NCBI RefSeq assembly: GCF_026651875.1
Contig: NZ_CP104067.1
Location: 868,001 to 932,000, forward strand
Direction: 5' to 3'
Source: Alicyclobacillus fastidiosus
GTDB lineage: Bacteria > Bacillota > Bacilli > Alicyclobacillales > Alicyclobacillaceae
Length of the DNA: 64,000 nt
The translations under genes were made by a program, and so were the position numbers. Positions 36,273-45,838 of the stretch are shown in pieces (position 1 is the first letter of the stretch; every line of letters starts with the position of its first letter). The notes beneath the pieces are model-generated. The model was not told the DNA's origin. It made no database searches and saw only the letters and a list, made by a program, of their open reading frames with translations.

Positions 36273-37624
36273 ATGATGCACACATCATCATTATTGGTAC
36301 GGGATGGGCGGGAATTTCGGCGGCCCATTCCTTGCTTGAACAGGGTGTGCCACCGCACCTGATCACCATGTTAGAGCGAGCGCCGCACCCTGGGGGGCGG
36401 GCTTTTTCGTTCGCGGATGAAAAACGGGGCCTCACACTCGACAATGGTCAGCACGTGCTGCTGGGGTGCTGTGACCAGTTTGCCCGCCTGCTGTCGCAAC
36501 TCGATATTCGTGATGCCTATCGGTTGCAACCGCTGCTCGATATCCCGGTATTTTGTGACGGTACATGGGGGCGCCTGTCGAGCAAGCGGCTGGCTGGTGC
36601 GCTTCACCTCCTGCCCGGGTTGCTGACCTACGCGCATTTGAGCCCGCTGGAGCGCGTTCGCCTACTGCGGGTGGCACCTAGTATCCTGCGGCCGAATGTC
36701 GCCGCGTTGGACTCTATCAGCTTTGGCGCTTGGCTTCGTCAAAACGGTCAGACGGACCGGGCGATTGGCAGGCTATGGGATCTTGTCGGCACCGCGGTCC
36801 TCAACGGACACGCGGACGAGGTAAGTGCCGCGCTCGCCGCGGAGTCGTTTCGCATGGGCGTGGTCTCGGGCTGGCAGCAAGCGCGGTTGGGCTTATTTAC
36901 GCGACCGCTTGGAGACCTCGCGACGGAAGCCATCACAAAACTTCAAGGCCTGGGCGTCGAGATTCTGTTTAACACGGCCGTCACGGAGTTACAGATACGA
37001 AACGCCCGCGTCACCGGCGTGCGCCTGCGGGGGGGCGATATGTTCGCGGCCGAGACGGTGGTAGCGGCAGTTCCCCACGACGCCCTGCTGCGGATGCTTC
37101 CCTCGCGCTGGCGGGATGACGATGACTTCGCGAAACTTCAATCGTTGAGTTGGAGTCCGATACTAAACGCGTTCGTACTCTATGACAGGCCAGTTATGAG
37201 GCAGGATGTGTTCGCTTCCATGGAGCTCGGAGGGATGTTTGTCTTCAATCGAGCAGCTCTTCTCGGACTCTCGCAATATGCGGGGCGATGGCTATCCGTC
37301 TCCATTTCTGCGGCCCATTCGCATCGGGGAAGTGAGGCGGATGAGCTGGCGAGGAAAGTTCAATCGGCCTTGGCAGCGGCACTGCCCGAAGCACGCGCGG
37401 CGCAAATTCAGACGTGTAAACTGGTTTGGCAGCCACATGCGACGTTTCTCGCTCGCCCAGGGTCGTGGTCGGCGCGGGCCAATCCGACCACTTCCGTCCA
37501 GGGACTCCTCGTCGCGGGCGATTGGACCAACACTGGCTGGCCGGCCTCTCTCGAAGGTGCGGTGCGCAGTGGAGCCGCCGCGGTCGAAGCGCGGTTGGAA
37601 CCCAAGTTGTCTCTGACCAGTTGA
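36269..37624 (+). CDS. hpnE: HpnE, hydroxysqualene dehydroxylase
   Basis: A 451-residue FAD-dependent amine-oxidase/desaturase-like enzyme: N-terminal dinucleotide motif IIIIGTGWAGISAAHSLLE, then ERAPHPGGRAFSF and LDNGQHVLLG, and C-terminal LLVAGDWTNTGWPASLEGAV. HpnE reduces hydroxysqualene to squalene, the substrate of Shc. ATG 36269 overlaps the hpnD stop; ATG codons at 36236 and 36248 inside hpnD are less likely. Last gene of the core cluster, followed by a strong terminator. Confidence 0.93.
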   Translation: MNDAHIIIIGTGWAGISAAHSLLEQGVPPHLITMLERAPHPGGRAFSFADEKRGLTLDNGQHVLLGCCDQFARLLSQLDIRDAYRLQPLLDIPVFCDGTWGRLSSKRLAGALHLLPGLLTYAHLSPLERVRLLRVAPSILRPNVAALDSISFGAWLRQNGQTDRAIGRLWDLVGTAVLNGHADEVSAALAAESFRMGVVSGWQQARLGLFTRPLGDLATEAITKLQGLGVEILFNTAVTELQIRNARVTGVRLRGGDMFAAETVVAAVPHDALLRMLPSRWRDDDDFAKLQSLSWSPILNAFVLYDRPVMRQDVFASMELGGMFVFNRAALLGLSQYAGRWLSVSISAAHSHRGSEADELARKVQSALAAALPEARAAQIQTCKLVWQPHATFLARPGSWSARANPTTSVQGLLVAGDWTNTGWPASLEGAVRSGAAAVEARLEPKLSLTS

Positions 37625-37625
37625 A

Positions 37626-37667
37626 GGGTGCCTGCTACGCCAATGTCGTACAGGTTTCAAGCACCCA
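37626..37667 (+). promoter_or_regulatory. Long hairpin directly before the operon terminator
   Basis: GGGTGC (37626) pairs with GCACCC (to 37667), CTG with CAG and TACG with CGTA inside, leaving a seven-base bulge. It begins right after the hpnE stop, four bases before the terminator stem. It may protect the mRNA end or be part of an attenuator for the genes downstream. Confidence 0.4.
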
Positions 37668-37671
37668 GAGT

Positions 37672-37730
37672 GCCTCTTTAGGAACATCGGTGGGGACGTT
37701 CCCCCGGTTGGGATTCTAAAGAGGCTTTTT
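37672..37730 (+). terminator. Rho-independent terminator of the hopanoid operon
   Basis: A perfect 10-bp stem (GCCTCTTTAG with CTAAAGAGGC) around an inner GC-rich hairpin, followed by five T residues. Confidence 0.85.
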
Positions 37731-37817
37731 ACGTCTCGATGGAATTGAAATCCCTAGGATTTTCGTCTACGCTCAGAGGCGTATGTCTTGTCGAACAACG
37801 CGGTTGGAGGTAAGTAG

Positions 37818-37946
37818 ATGAAGCTGTCACGAGGTATGAAGCGATTCCTACTCATTGCGCTTGCCATTGTAGCCTTATTCGTCGTCGTCGTCATCGTCAC
37901 CGACATCGCCACGGGGTTCATTGCGGGACTTCATCAATCGAGCTAA
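37818..37946 (+). CDS. Small single-helix membrane protein (42 residues)
   Basis: GGAGG lies seven bases before the ATG. The peptide opens with a basic stretch (MKLSRGMKRF), followed by a 20-residue hydrophobic helix (LLIALAIVALFVVVVIVTDI) and a short polar tail. I do not recognise the family. It sits between the hopanoid operon terminator and an MFS exporter gene 44 bases on, and may share its transcript. Clear ribosome site and membrane character make it a credible gene. Confidence 0.65.
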   Translation: MKLSRGMKRFLLIALAIVALFVVVVIVTDIATGFIAGLHQSS

Positions 37947-37990
37947 CGGGTCCAAGATAGCTTTGTGGATTCCAATAGGGGGCGCTCTTT

Positions 37991-39214
37991 TTGCAAACTG
38001 ATTCGCCTGATTCGACGCGAACGTCTCGCTTTCTGCCTGGTTACGTCGTGTTGACGATTGGAATTACGTTCATCGGTATCGGAGTATCCATCACACGTCC
38101 TTATTTATCGCTATTTGGAACTGACGTTATCCACATGTCCCCGGCGTCACTCGGGGCGTTTATGTGCGCCAATGCACTTGGGGGCATCGTCGCCAGCACG
38201 TGGCTTGGGAGGCTATCGGACACGCGTGCGCCCAAAAAGGACGTCATGTTGTTTTCGTCCGTCATGGCTGGGCTCGGTTATGCTAGCTTTCTCTTTCTTC
38301 ACAACTATTTTGCCCTGCTCATCGTGTCGACGATTTTGCTTGGGTTGGGGTCGGCGACGTTTCCTCAGATGTTTGCCTACGCCAGAGAAACGACGCAGAT
38401 GACTCCGAATGTGGATGCCACCTTCGCCATCTCGACCCTCCGATCGTTTTTTTCGCTTGCCTGGGTCATCGGACCGCTCGTCGGCGTCTTGGTGTTAAAT
38501 TCCCTTGGGTACAGTGGCCTCTTTCTATTTACCACGATCATCTTTGCGGTCGTGTTCCTGATTGTGCTATTCAGCCTGAAGCGTCGGCCATCCGCGAGGG
38601 TTACCGGAGTAAAGCCCACAGGTGTGATGACACACTTGAAGCGTATGGACGTTCTGACTGCCTGTCTGTCGTTTGTGGCGGTGTACACGGCGTCGAGCAT
38701 CAACGGCTCCTATATGCCGCTGTTTATGACGCGAACCCTGCATGCTCCGGAGCACGTGGTCGGATGGGTGTTTAGCCTGAGTGCTGGGCTCGAAATTCCG
38801 ATTATGCTGGGTCTTGGAAGCATTGCGGTTCGCGTCGGGAAACGGATGTTGCTTCTGTTCGGGTCTATTTGCGGCACTATTTATTACGTCGGAGCGGCGT
38901 TTGCCCATGCAATCTGGGAAATGCTCGCGCTGCAACTCGTCTGTGCGGTATTCATTGCGATTAGCGTCAGCATCGGCATGAGCTACTTTCAGGACTTCAT
39001 GCCGGACGCGCCTGGTTCAGCGACGACGTTGTACAGCAATACGAATAACATCGGATCGATGGCAGGTAGTCTGTTAGGCGGTGCCATTGCACAGGCGTTT
39101 GGCTACCGAACGGTGTACTTCGTGTGCGCTGGGCTCGGTATCGCATCGTACCTGCTGTTGCTGCGCCGCAAGGCGCGAAGTGAAGACCGCGCCAGCTCTT
39201 TACAACCTCGCTGA
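37991..39214 (+). CDS. MFS transporter, sugar-efflux (SET)-like
   Basis: A 407-residue, 12-helix major facilitator. The loop after helix 2 reads WLGRLSDTRAPKKDVM, and MSYFQDFMPDAPGSATTLYSNT is like the SetA/SetB sugar efflux group. Substrate unproven. TTG start with GGGGG eight bases upstream. Its place behind the hopanoid genes may be chance, though it and the glycosyltransferase next door converge on the same short gap. Confidence 0.85.
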   Translation: MQTDSPDSTRTSRFLPGYVVLTIGITFIGIGVSITRPYLSLFGTDVIHMSPASLGAFMCANALGGIVASTWLGRLSDTRAPKKDVMLFSSVMAGLGYASFLFLHNYFALLIVSTILLGLGSATFPQMFAYARETTQMTPNVDATFAISTLRSFFSLAWVIGPLVGVLVLNSLGYSGLFLFTTIIFAVVFLIVLFSLKRRPSARVTGVKPTGVMTHLKRMDVLTACLSFVAVYTASSINGSYMPLFMTRTLHAPEHVVGWVFSLSAGLEIPIMLGLGSIAVRVGKRMLLLFGSICGTIYYVGAAFAHAIWEMLALQLVCAVFIAISVSIGMSYFQDFMPDAPGSATTLYSNTNNIGSMAGSLLGGAIAQAFGYRTVYFVCAGLGIASYLLLLRRKARSEDRASSLQPR

Positions 39215-39242
39215 AAACGAGTAGTGGTCAGGTGAGGGCTCT

Positions 39243-40427
39243 TTACTTCAGTTCGTCGAGGGCATAGAACGTATCGCGCCACACGAGCCCGCCCCGTCGA
39301 TGCGCTAGGACTCCGGCGCGTATGAAACCGTAGATAAACAGCGCCATCGCAAACGGAATCAGGATAATCTGAAGTTTAGGGAACTTCAGATAGGACACGT
39401 GCATCGTGTACAGCGTCAGCATGAAGAGACACGCCAACCCATATACCCATCGGGATGGACCGGGTCCGAAGACGATGCCCGCCATGGGGCCGCCGTATAG
39501 GGCGATGAGTGGAATCATGCTGAGAATCAGCCACGTCGGCGAGAATCGAAACGCGGCAAGAGGCGCTTTCTCGAGGCCGTGGAGCATATCCCGCGTGGTG
39601 TCGTACCATTCGATCTCGACGAACGACTCCGCCACCGCAAACCGCTGGTGATATCCCTGTTTCTTGATGAGCAACCCGAGATAGATGTCGTCGTCCGGCC
39701 GGAGCATGATGGCGCGGTGCGTGCCAATCGCCTCGTAGACCGTGCGGCGAACGAGGTTGAATGCCCCGATGCCCGCGTGTGCTTTGGTTCGTTTCCGGTA
39801 GGCAGAATGTGGGCGCTTAAACAGCAGGTAGTTAAAGGTGAAAAAGGTAGTCAGGAGTTGTAGGGGGGCCGTGCGCGCGATCATGCGTGGTGCGATGGTC
39901 AGGTGATCAATGTGGTCGGCGAGTGTATAGTCTATCGCTCGCTCGATGGCATCTGGGTAAAAATAGACGTCCGCATCGGCAAACAGGATAAAGTCACCGC
40001 TTGCCACCTTGGCACCTTGGTACAGTGCGTGGTTTTTCCCGAGCCATCCGTGCGGAAGATGCGTGATGTGAATGGGATGAATTCGACCGTCTGCCTGCGC
40101 GAGTGCATCGATGAACCGACCTGTCAGGTCTTCGGACCGGTCGTTCACCACAATGATCTCCATGTCGCCAGCGTATGTTTGCTGGGACAGGGATTCCAAG
40201 GTTTTGCGGATGTGTGCCGCCTCGTTCTTCGCTGCAATCACCACAGACACCGTCGGTAATTGCGGTTTGTTTGGCACAGTGACATCGTGGGCGACGTGGG
40301 TCCCTCGAACGCTCGTGGTCTGTGGTGTGAGATGAGGAAGTCGTAGGAGATCTGGGAGATTGCGAAAGAATACGACCAGCCAAGCAAAGAGCAGGACCAG
40401 TGGGAACAATCCGGACCAAGTGCCCAT
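39243..40427 (-). CDS. Membrane family-2 glycosyltransferase (CrtQ/HpnB-like)
   Basis: A 394-residue protein: N-terminal membrane helix, GT-A domain with VSVVIAAKNEAAHIRKTLESL, EIIVVNDRSEDLTG, DFILFADADVYF (DXD-type) and LRPDDDIYLG, and three C-terminal membrane helices. It resembles CrtQ-like carotenoid and HpnB-like hopanoid glycosyltransferases. Next to the hopanoid block, transfer of a sugar to a polyisoprenoid is plausible, but it is on the opposite strand and not in the operon. AAGGAG upstream of ATG. Confidence 0.82.
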   Translation of the reverse strand: MGTWSGLFPLVLLFAWLVVFFRNLPDLLRLPHLTPQTTSVRGTHVAHDVTVPNKPQLPTVSVVIAAKNEAAHIRKTLESLSQQTYAGDMEIIVVNDRSEDLTGRFIDALAQADGRIHPIHITHLPHGWLGKNHALYQGAKVASGDFILFADADVYFYPDAIERAIDYTLADHIDHLTIAPRMIARTAPLQLLTTFFTFNYLLFKRPHSAYRKRTKAHAGIGAFNLVRRTVYEAIGTHRAIMLRPDDDIYLGLLIKKQGYHQRFAVAESFVEIEWYDTTRDMLHGLEKAPLAAFRFSPTWLILSMIPLIALYGGPMAGIVFGPGPSRWVYGLACLFMLTLYTMHVSYLKFPKLQIILIPFAMALFIYGFIRAGVLAHRRGGLVWRDTFYALDELK

Positions 40428-40524
40428 GCAACAGCTCGCTCCTTCATCAAGGTGACTGAATTGTAATTCTAATCGTAAACGACCGAAGAGAGGACGACAA
40501 GCGCTGGAGAATGGGTGGATGGAA

Positions 40525-40564
40525 TGCGGTGAGAGCCGCAGGGGGATGGCGATTCCATCCCCCT
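40525..40564 (-). terminator. Hairpins at the end of the M3 peptidase gene
   Basis: A perfect 10-bp stem, AGGGGGATGG with CCATCCCCCT, five-base loop, next to a smaller TGCGG/CCGCA hairpin. It lies just past the stop of the minus-strand peptidase gene; no clear T-run. Confidence 0.55.
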
Positions 40565-40586
40565 CGGCACTGCCTCAAACAATCGC

Positions 40587-42275
40587 TTATCCGAGCGACT
40601 CAATGATGTGCTCCGTGAACTTCGCCACGCGCAGGACGGCGGCATCGGAGAAATCGAAGTGTACACCTGTGTCCTCGTAAATTTTCGCGATGGGCTGATT
40701 AAAATCAGTACTTGCGCCGCGCTTGTAGTTCGCAATCGCCTCGCTTCTATCCCTGCGATAGGTCTCGAGCAGTTGTAACGCCCCGAGTTCTGACATCGCG
40801 TACTCGATGTTGTAAAACGGGTAAGCGATGAAGTGGATGGAGTCTATCCACGCGCTGCTGGCTTCGGCTTCCAACCCACTGTAATCGACAGGATGGCCAC
40901 TGAATCGCTTCAGGATTTCGAAGTATTTGGCATCGCGTTCTTCAGCTGTGTGATGGGGGTTGGTATAGAGCCAATGCTGGAACAAGTCTCCGGAGAGGGG
41001 GCCGATGAGCATGTTCAAACTGCGATGCAGTTCTTCGCGCTGTGCGTTTTTCAGGGATGATTCGTCGCGATAAAACTCCCCTAACTTATCGAGACAGAGG
41101 AGTTCCATGCCGTGGGAGTACAGCTCTGCCACCTCTGGGCGCAGATCGGCCCATTCGTATTCGTCGCGGACCTGCAGGTAGCCGTTCACCGCGTGGCCCA
41201 TCTCGTGCAGCAGAGCGATGAGGGCGAAAAACGAAGGGCTAAAGTTTGCGAATACGAATGTGTTGTTGGAGTAGCCGAGGAAGTCGCAGAAACCGCCTGG
41301 TGCTTTGCCACTGCGGCTGTCGAGGTCGAGCAACCCGCGCTCGCGCATGTGCTTAAACTTGTCTCCGAAGTACGTGTCGGTGGCGTACAGCATTTTCTCC
41401 ACGCCATCCATCAGTTGGTCTACTGTCTCAAACGGCGCGCCCGAGAGCGTACACGGCGTGACATCCCAAGGCCGATATGCGTCCACGCCGAGCACACCTT
41501 GCAGTTGTCGAGCGAGTCTGTCCCAAGCTGGAACCACGTAGCGCTCTACCGCATTGTGGAAGTTGTAGCAGTCTTCGACCGTATACTCGCGGTTTTTCTC
41601 GCGAAAGACGTAATCTCGATAGTTCTCGAATCCCGCGTTGACGGCAATTTGGTGGCGGAGCGCGACGAGCTCATCCATCATAGCCGCGACCTTGGACTTA
41701 ATCGATTTGCGCGCTTCTTGAACGGAGCGCCAAGCCGCCTCGCGCACCGCTCTGTTTGGACTGTCCATCTGTGCCACCACATATGGATAGGGTCTGTCTT
41801 CGCGCTCCCAACCCGCCGTCAATCCACCGATGATTTCGTTATAACTTGCCACAAGTTCTTGTTCTTTGACTTGAAGCGGGATGTTTTCTTCACGGAAGAG
41901 CTCGAGCCCCGTCGCTCGCGCTTTTTTCATCTGCCCATATTTGCCGTCGTCGAGTTCCTTGGTATACGGGCACTCGCAGAACTTCTTGTCGAGTTGTGCA
42001 CCATACTTCAGAAGGAGCGGTTGAATTACCGTTTGATCGTACATGTGAATCTGTTTCTTTTTTTCCGAGCCCGTATCGCGATAAAAATCGATGGTATGAC
42101 CCGACAGCACCTCGCGAACTTTGAGCGAAAATTCAAGCTCGCGCTTCAACCACGCCTCGAGTGCGTCGACAGAATCCAGTTTCTCTTGCACCAGAGCTTG
42201 CAGCTGTGCCTCCACGGTCGCTGCATCAGACAGATCAATGGCCTGTGCGTAATAATCTGTGGTGATGGTCGTCAA
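40587..42275 (-). CDS. M3-family oligoendopeptidase (PepF-related)
   Basis: A 562-residue cytosolic zinc peptidase of family M3. The zinc site is LLHEMGHAVNGYL, with the third ligand in MELLCLDKLGEF further on. It cleaves short peptides and, with the PepF paralogue at 43.9-45.7 kb, probably serves peptide turnover. TTG start with GGGGAGG seven bases upstream. The long frame on the other strand is a shadow. Confidence 0.92.
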   Translation of the reverse strand: MTTITTDYYAQAIDLSDAATVEAQLQALVQEKLDSVDALEAWLKRELEFSLKVREVLSGHTIDFYRDTGSEKKKQIHMYDQTVIQPLLLKYGAQLDKKFCECPYTKELDDGKYGQMKKARATGLELFREENIPLQVKEQELVASYNEIIGGLTAGWEREDRPYPYVVAQMDSPNRAVREAAWRSVQEARKSIKSKVAAMMDELVALRHQIAVNAGFENYRDYVFREKNREYTVEDCYNFHNAVERYVVPAWDRLARQLQGVLGVDAYRPWDVTPCTLSGAPFETVDQLMDGVEKMLYATDTYFGDKFKHMRERGLLDLDSRSGKAPGGFCDFLGYSNNTFVFANFSPSFFALIALLHEMGHAVNGYLQVRDEYEWADLRPEVAELYSHGMELLCLDKLGEFYRDESSLKNAQREELHRSLNMLIGPLSGDLFQHWLYTNPHHTAEERDAKYFEILKRFSGHPVDYSGLEAEASSAWIDSIHFIAYPFYNIEYAMSELGALQLLETYRRDRSEAIANYKRGASTDFNQPIAKIYEDTGVHFDFSDAAVLRVAKFTEHIIESLG

Positions 42276-42502
42276 ACGAAGTCCTCCCCATCGAAACGCC
42301 TATGTGGTGTGGGTGAGATGTCCGCAAAGCGAACCTCGCCTCACTTGACACAATTATCTCAAAAGTGTGTGCGTGATGGACGGAATCTTAGAAAAATATT
42401 ATTGGTTTGCTCATTGATTAGGAATTTAGTAGAGTTGAATGTCGGTAAACCTTGTTTCATCGTATGAATCGATGCGCTTTACATAGAATGTGGAGGCTGT
42501 GT

Positions 42503-43765
42503 ATGTACAACCATCGCAAACTTCATTTTGATGTCGTCGTGGTCGGCGGTGGCTCATCTGGCGTAGCGGCGGCTGTCGGCGCCGCAAACGTCGGAGCAGA
42601 CACCACCGTCATCGAGCGAAATCCATATTTCGGCGGGGCGGCTACGCACAGTTCTGTCTTTTCCTATTGCGGCTTTTATGCACAGTCAGACCCGCTCGAA
42701 CGGGTCGTGGGCGGGGTCGGGGCGCAATTCCTCGACGAGCTGTCCGCGATTGGCCCAACGGCGGAACCGCGGCGCAACCCGTCGACCGGAAACGTGATTG
42801 TCGTGGCTGACGGCGAGACGAGTAAGTACGCCCTCGATCGCCTGCTTCTGCGCGCCGGTGTCAAGCCACGCCTGCACTGTCAGGTCATTGGTGCGGTGGT
42901 CGAGCGAGGGCGGGTGGTCGAGATCGAGTGTGTCGATCACGACGGTCGCCTCACCATCGCGGCCGATGCCTTCGTCGACGCGAGCGGCGAGGCCGATTTG
43001 ACGACGCTGGCCGGAGGGACGGTTCGCTTTGGGGACGACGAGGGTCAGGTACAGGCCGGTACGCTGGTGATGCGCATTGGCGGCGTCGCTCGCGACGTCC
43101 CGCTTCCGCGCGAGGCGTTTACGGAGGCGGTCACCCGCGGGAAAGCGAGTGGTATCGAATCGCTTTCCAAGGAAAAAGGCATGATTTTGCGCATAGCCTC
43201 GGGAGATATTCTCGCCCTGTTCGCGGATGAAAGCGTCAACGGCCTCGACTCGGGCAGTTTGACGTGCGCCGAAATGTCGGCGCGCCAACAAGCGTGGTCC
43301 TACCTGCAGATATTCCGCCGCCACGTGCCAGGATTCGAGTCGGCTTATCTCATCCAAACGGGCCCGGCACTCGGCGTCCGCGAAACGCGCCACGTTCGCG
43401 GGCAGTACACCCTCGCCGGCGAGGACGTGCTCAGTGGGGTTCGCCACCTCGACTCCGTGGCCCGCGGTGGGTGGCCGGTCGAAATTCACCAACCGGGTGC
43501 ACCTGCTGTATATCAACAAATTCGAAATAAATCCTACTACGACATCCCGCTGCGGTCGCTATGTGTGGCTGGACTGGAAAACCTTTGGTGTGCGGGGCGC
43601 ATCATCTCTTGCGATCCGATAGCGTTCGCCTCTGCCCGCGTCATGGGCACCGCATTTGCGACGGGCCACGCCGCCGGCGTCGCAGCTGCCCAGTTCAGCC
43701 TCTACAAAGGCCAGGATGCAGGCCAGGTGCGTGCGGAGTTGCTTCGCCAAGGAGCGCTCGTCTAG
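42503..43765 (+). CDS. FAD-dependent oxidoreductase of unknown substrate
   Basis: A 420-residue flavoprotein with the dinucleotide motif VVVVGGGSSGVAAAVGAA at the N-terminus, NPYFGGAATHS and a C-terminal FAD-binding segment (LWCAGRIISCDPIAFASARVMG). This is the FAD_oxidored (PF12831-like) group with many unassigned members. GGAGG lies six bases before the ATG; an ATG at 42452-region upstream is out of place. It is divergent from one M3 peptidase gene and convergent with the other. Confidence 0.82.
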   Translation: MYNHRKLHFDVVVVGGGSSGVAAAVGAANVGADTTVIERNPYFGGAATHSSVFSYCGFYAQSDPLERVVGGVGAQFLDELSAIGPTAEPRRNPSTGNVIVVADGETSKYALDRLLLRAGVKPRLHCQVIGAVVERGRVVEIECVDHDGRLTIAADAFVDASGEADLTTLAGGTVRFGDDEGQVQAGTLVMRIGGVARDVPLPREAFTEAVTRGKASGIESLSKEKGMILRIASGDILALFADESVNGLDSGSLTCAEMSARQQAWSYLQIFRRHVPGFESAYLIQTGPALGVRETRHVRGQYTLAGEDVLSGVRHLDSVARGGWPVEIHQPGAPAVYQQIRNKSYYDIPLRSLCVAGLENLWCAGRIISCDPIAFASARVMGTAFATGHAAGVAAAQFSLYKGQDAGQVRAELLRQGALV

Positions 43766-43776
43766 TCACGAACAAC

Positions 43777-43812
43777 GCAAACAGAGTGCCGAGCTTACGG
43801 CACTCTGTTTGC
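43777..43812. terminator. Bidirectional terminator between oxidoreductase and pepF
   Basis: A perfect 15-bp inverted repeat (GCAAACAGAGTGCCG with its complement) around AGCTTA, placed midway between two convergent genes. Confidence 0.85.
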
Positions 43813-43854
43813 GCTTTCCCCGAATCGTGCAAGCAGCCGACTCTGCGTTCACAG

Positions 43855-45663
43855 TCATTCCTTTGCAAAACTGGCCTCCAATTCGTCGATGAGCGCCCCG
43901 ACGTACGCAACCGCCTCGGAGATAGGTTGCGAGGTGGACAGATCGACTCCGGCCATCCGCATGAGTTCCAGCGGTGTCTTGGTGCCGCCAGCCTTCAGTA
44001 CTTCGACCCACTGCGCTGCTGCGGCCGGACCTTCTTCGCGAATGCGCTTGGCGACGGCCGTAGACGCGGTGAGGCCAGCGGAGTACGTGTACGGGTAGAG
44101 GCCCATGTAGTAATGCGGTTGGCGCATCCATGTGAGACTTGCCCCTTCGTCAACGTCCACCGTATCCCCCCAGAAGCTCGTCAGCACGTCCGCCTTTTGT
44201 TCGCAGAGCAACTTCGCGGTGATAGACGCCCCGGCGTCAGCCAAACGGTAGATGCGCCGTTGGAGTTCGCCCTCGAGGAGGTGCGTGACAAAGTTGTGGT
44301 AGTACGTGCCGAGCAGTTGGCTGATGACCCAGCGGCGCATGCGCGCATCACGCGTGCGGTGGAGAACGTGGTCAGCGAGGAGCATTTCGTTCATGGTCGA
44401 AGGTGCCTCGATAAAATACAGCGAAGGACGCGTGTTCGTCAGGCGCTGATATTTGTTGGCAAGCGCGAAGTGCCCTGCGTGGCCGAGCTCGTGTGCCAAG
44501 ACGAACGCGCTGCGCATCGTATCGCCCCACGTGATGAGGATATATGGGTGTGCGCCGTATGGACTTGAACAGAATGCGCCAGTCGACTTGCCGACGTTGT
44601 CCGCGTAATCCACCCAGCGGTTCGTAAGTCCCGTGCGGATGTTCGCGACGTATTCCGGGCCCATGACCGCGAGTGCGTCAAGGATCATCTGCGTCGCGGA
44701 CTCGATGGAGGTGCTCGGGTTAAAGGTGGGATCGAGTGGGATTTTCAAGTCGCAATAGAGCATGGTGTCGAGCCCGAACAGGCGTTTGCGCAGCCGCGCC
44801 AGCCGTCGCATGTGGGGGGCCAATTCCGTTTGGATGATATCGAGTTGGTTGTTGTACATCTCGGGCGTGACCTGTTGGGGTTGCAGCAGCATGTCAGTCG
44901 TCGATGCAAATCCGCGCAACCGCGCGAGCGTGACTTGGCGATTCACTTCGGTCGCGTAGGCAGATGCAAAGGTGTTCTTGTACTGATTGAGGGTGTTCGT
45001 AAACGACTTGTAGGCGTTGCGGCGCAGTTGTGTGTCGGTCGCGAATTCGTAGATGTCCTCGTACAGGGCGAACGAGACGGCGTGCTCTACACCTTTTTCA
45101 TCCTTCGCGGGAGCGAACTGCATGTCTGACAGTTTGCTGCGTTGGTAGGTGACATACGGCCCGCCGAACACCTGGCCGAGTGCCGCCAGCGTCGATTCCG
45201 TTTCCGGAGAGAGTCGGTACGGCTTAAAGTCGAGAATCCTCTGCAAGGAAACGGCGTGTTCCTTGAGCCCCTCCTCCTGTTCCATCCACGACTCGACGAC
45301 GCCATCGTCGAGCGCGGCCACTTCTGCTTCGACAAACGAGGTCGCCGCTTGAATTCGGGCGACCATTGCCGCCGCCCTGTCGGCCATTGCCTGGTTGACG
45401 GGGTTCGTGCCGTCTTCTGACTGCCGCAGTGAGGCGTAGGTACAGGCGCGAACGATGCGCTCTGCCAACAGGTCACTCGCTTCGAGACACTCGAGCAGCA
45501 CTTCGGCGGACTCCCCGAGGCGCCCCTCGAATTTGGTCACCGTATCGACAGCGGCGAGGATAGCCTCCACCTCGTCAGACCAAATCTTTTCCGATGCGAA
45601 CAAATCGGCGAGATTCCACGTGAGCTCAACTGGGACTTGACTTCTCGTCAACCGATCCGGCAT
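43855..45663 (-). CDS. pepF: Oligoendopeptidase F
   Basis: A 602-residue M3B zinc metallopeptidase with LAHELGHAGHFAL as the zinc site and PSTMNEMLLADH downstream. It hydrolyses oligopeptides of about 7-17 residues in the cytosol. N-terminal helical part (ELTWNLADLFASEKIW) is typical of PepF. GGAGG seven bases before the ATG. Same-direction paralogue of the peptidase at 40.6-42.3 kb, with the oxidoreductase gene inserted between. Confidence 0.95.
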   Translation of the reverse strand: MPDRLTRSQVPVELTWNLADLFASEKIWSDEVEAILAAVDTVTKFEGRLGESAEVLLECLEASDLLAERIVRACTYASLRQSEDGTNPVNQAMADRAAAMVARIQAATSFVEAEVAALDDGVVESWMEQEEGLKEHAVSLQRILDFKPYRLSPETESTLAALGQVFGGPYVTYQRSKLSDMQFAPAKDEKGVEHAVSFALYEDIYEFATDTQLRRNAYKSFTNTLNQYKNTFASAYATEVNRQVTLARLRGFASTTDMLLQPQQVTPEMYNNQLDIIQTELAPHMRRLARLRKRLFGLDTMLYCDLKIPLDPTFNPSTSIESATQMILDALAVMGPEYVANIRTGLTNRWVDYADNVGKSTGAFCSSPYGAHPYILITWGDTMRSAFVLAHELGHAGHFALANKYQRLTNTRPSLYFIEAPSTMNEMLLADHVLHRTRDARMRRWVISQLLGTYYHNFVTHLLEGELQRRIYRLADAGASITAKLLCEQKADVLTSFWGDTVDVDEGASLTWMRQPHYYMGLYPYTYSAGLTASTAVAKRIREEGPAAAAQWVEVLKAGGTKTPLELMRMAGVDLSTSQPISEAVAYVGALIDELEASFAKE

Positions 45664-45838
45664 GTAATAACCTCCAGTAGAATATTTAGAAATGCGGTTC
45701 CATTCGCTATTCTATCACGATGCCGCTGTCGCTAAAGACGGCCCTTTTGTCGAATTTGGACGATTCTGGTAGAAGGGTTTCGCGGCGGCCACCTCTAATA
45801 CTTATATTTATTTGTGCCAGGGAAACGGAGATAGACAC

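Noticed and set aside
41112..42467. 451-codon open frame on the plus strand
   Set aside because: It lies antisense to the M3 peptidase gene, whose HEMGH motif and full-length match are clear. The frame has no ribosome site and no family signature.
43561..44568. 335-codon plus-strand frame over the end of the oxidoreductase gene and pepF
   Set aside because: Crosses a strong bidirectional terminator and is antisense to pepF.
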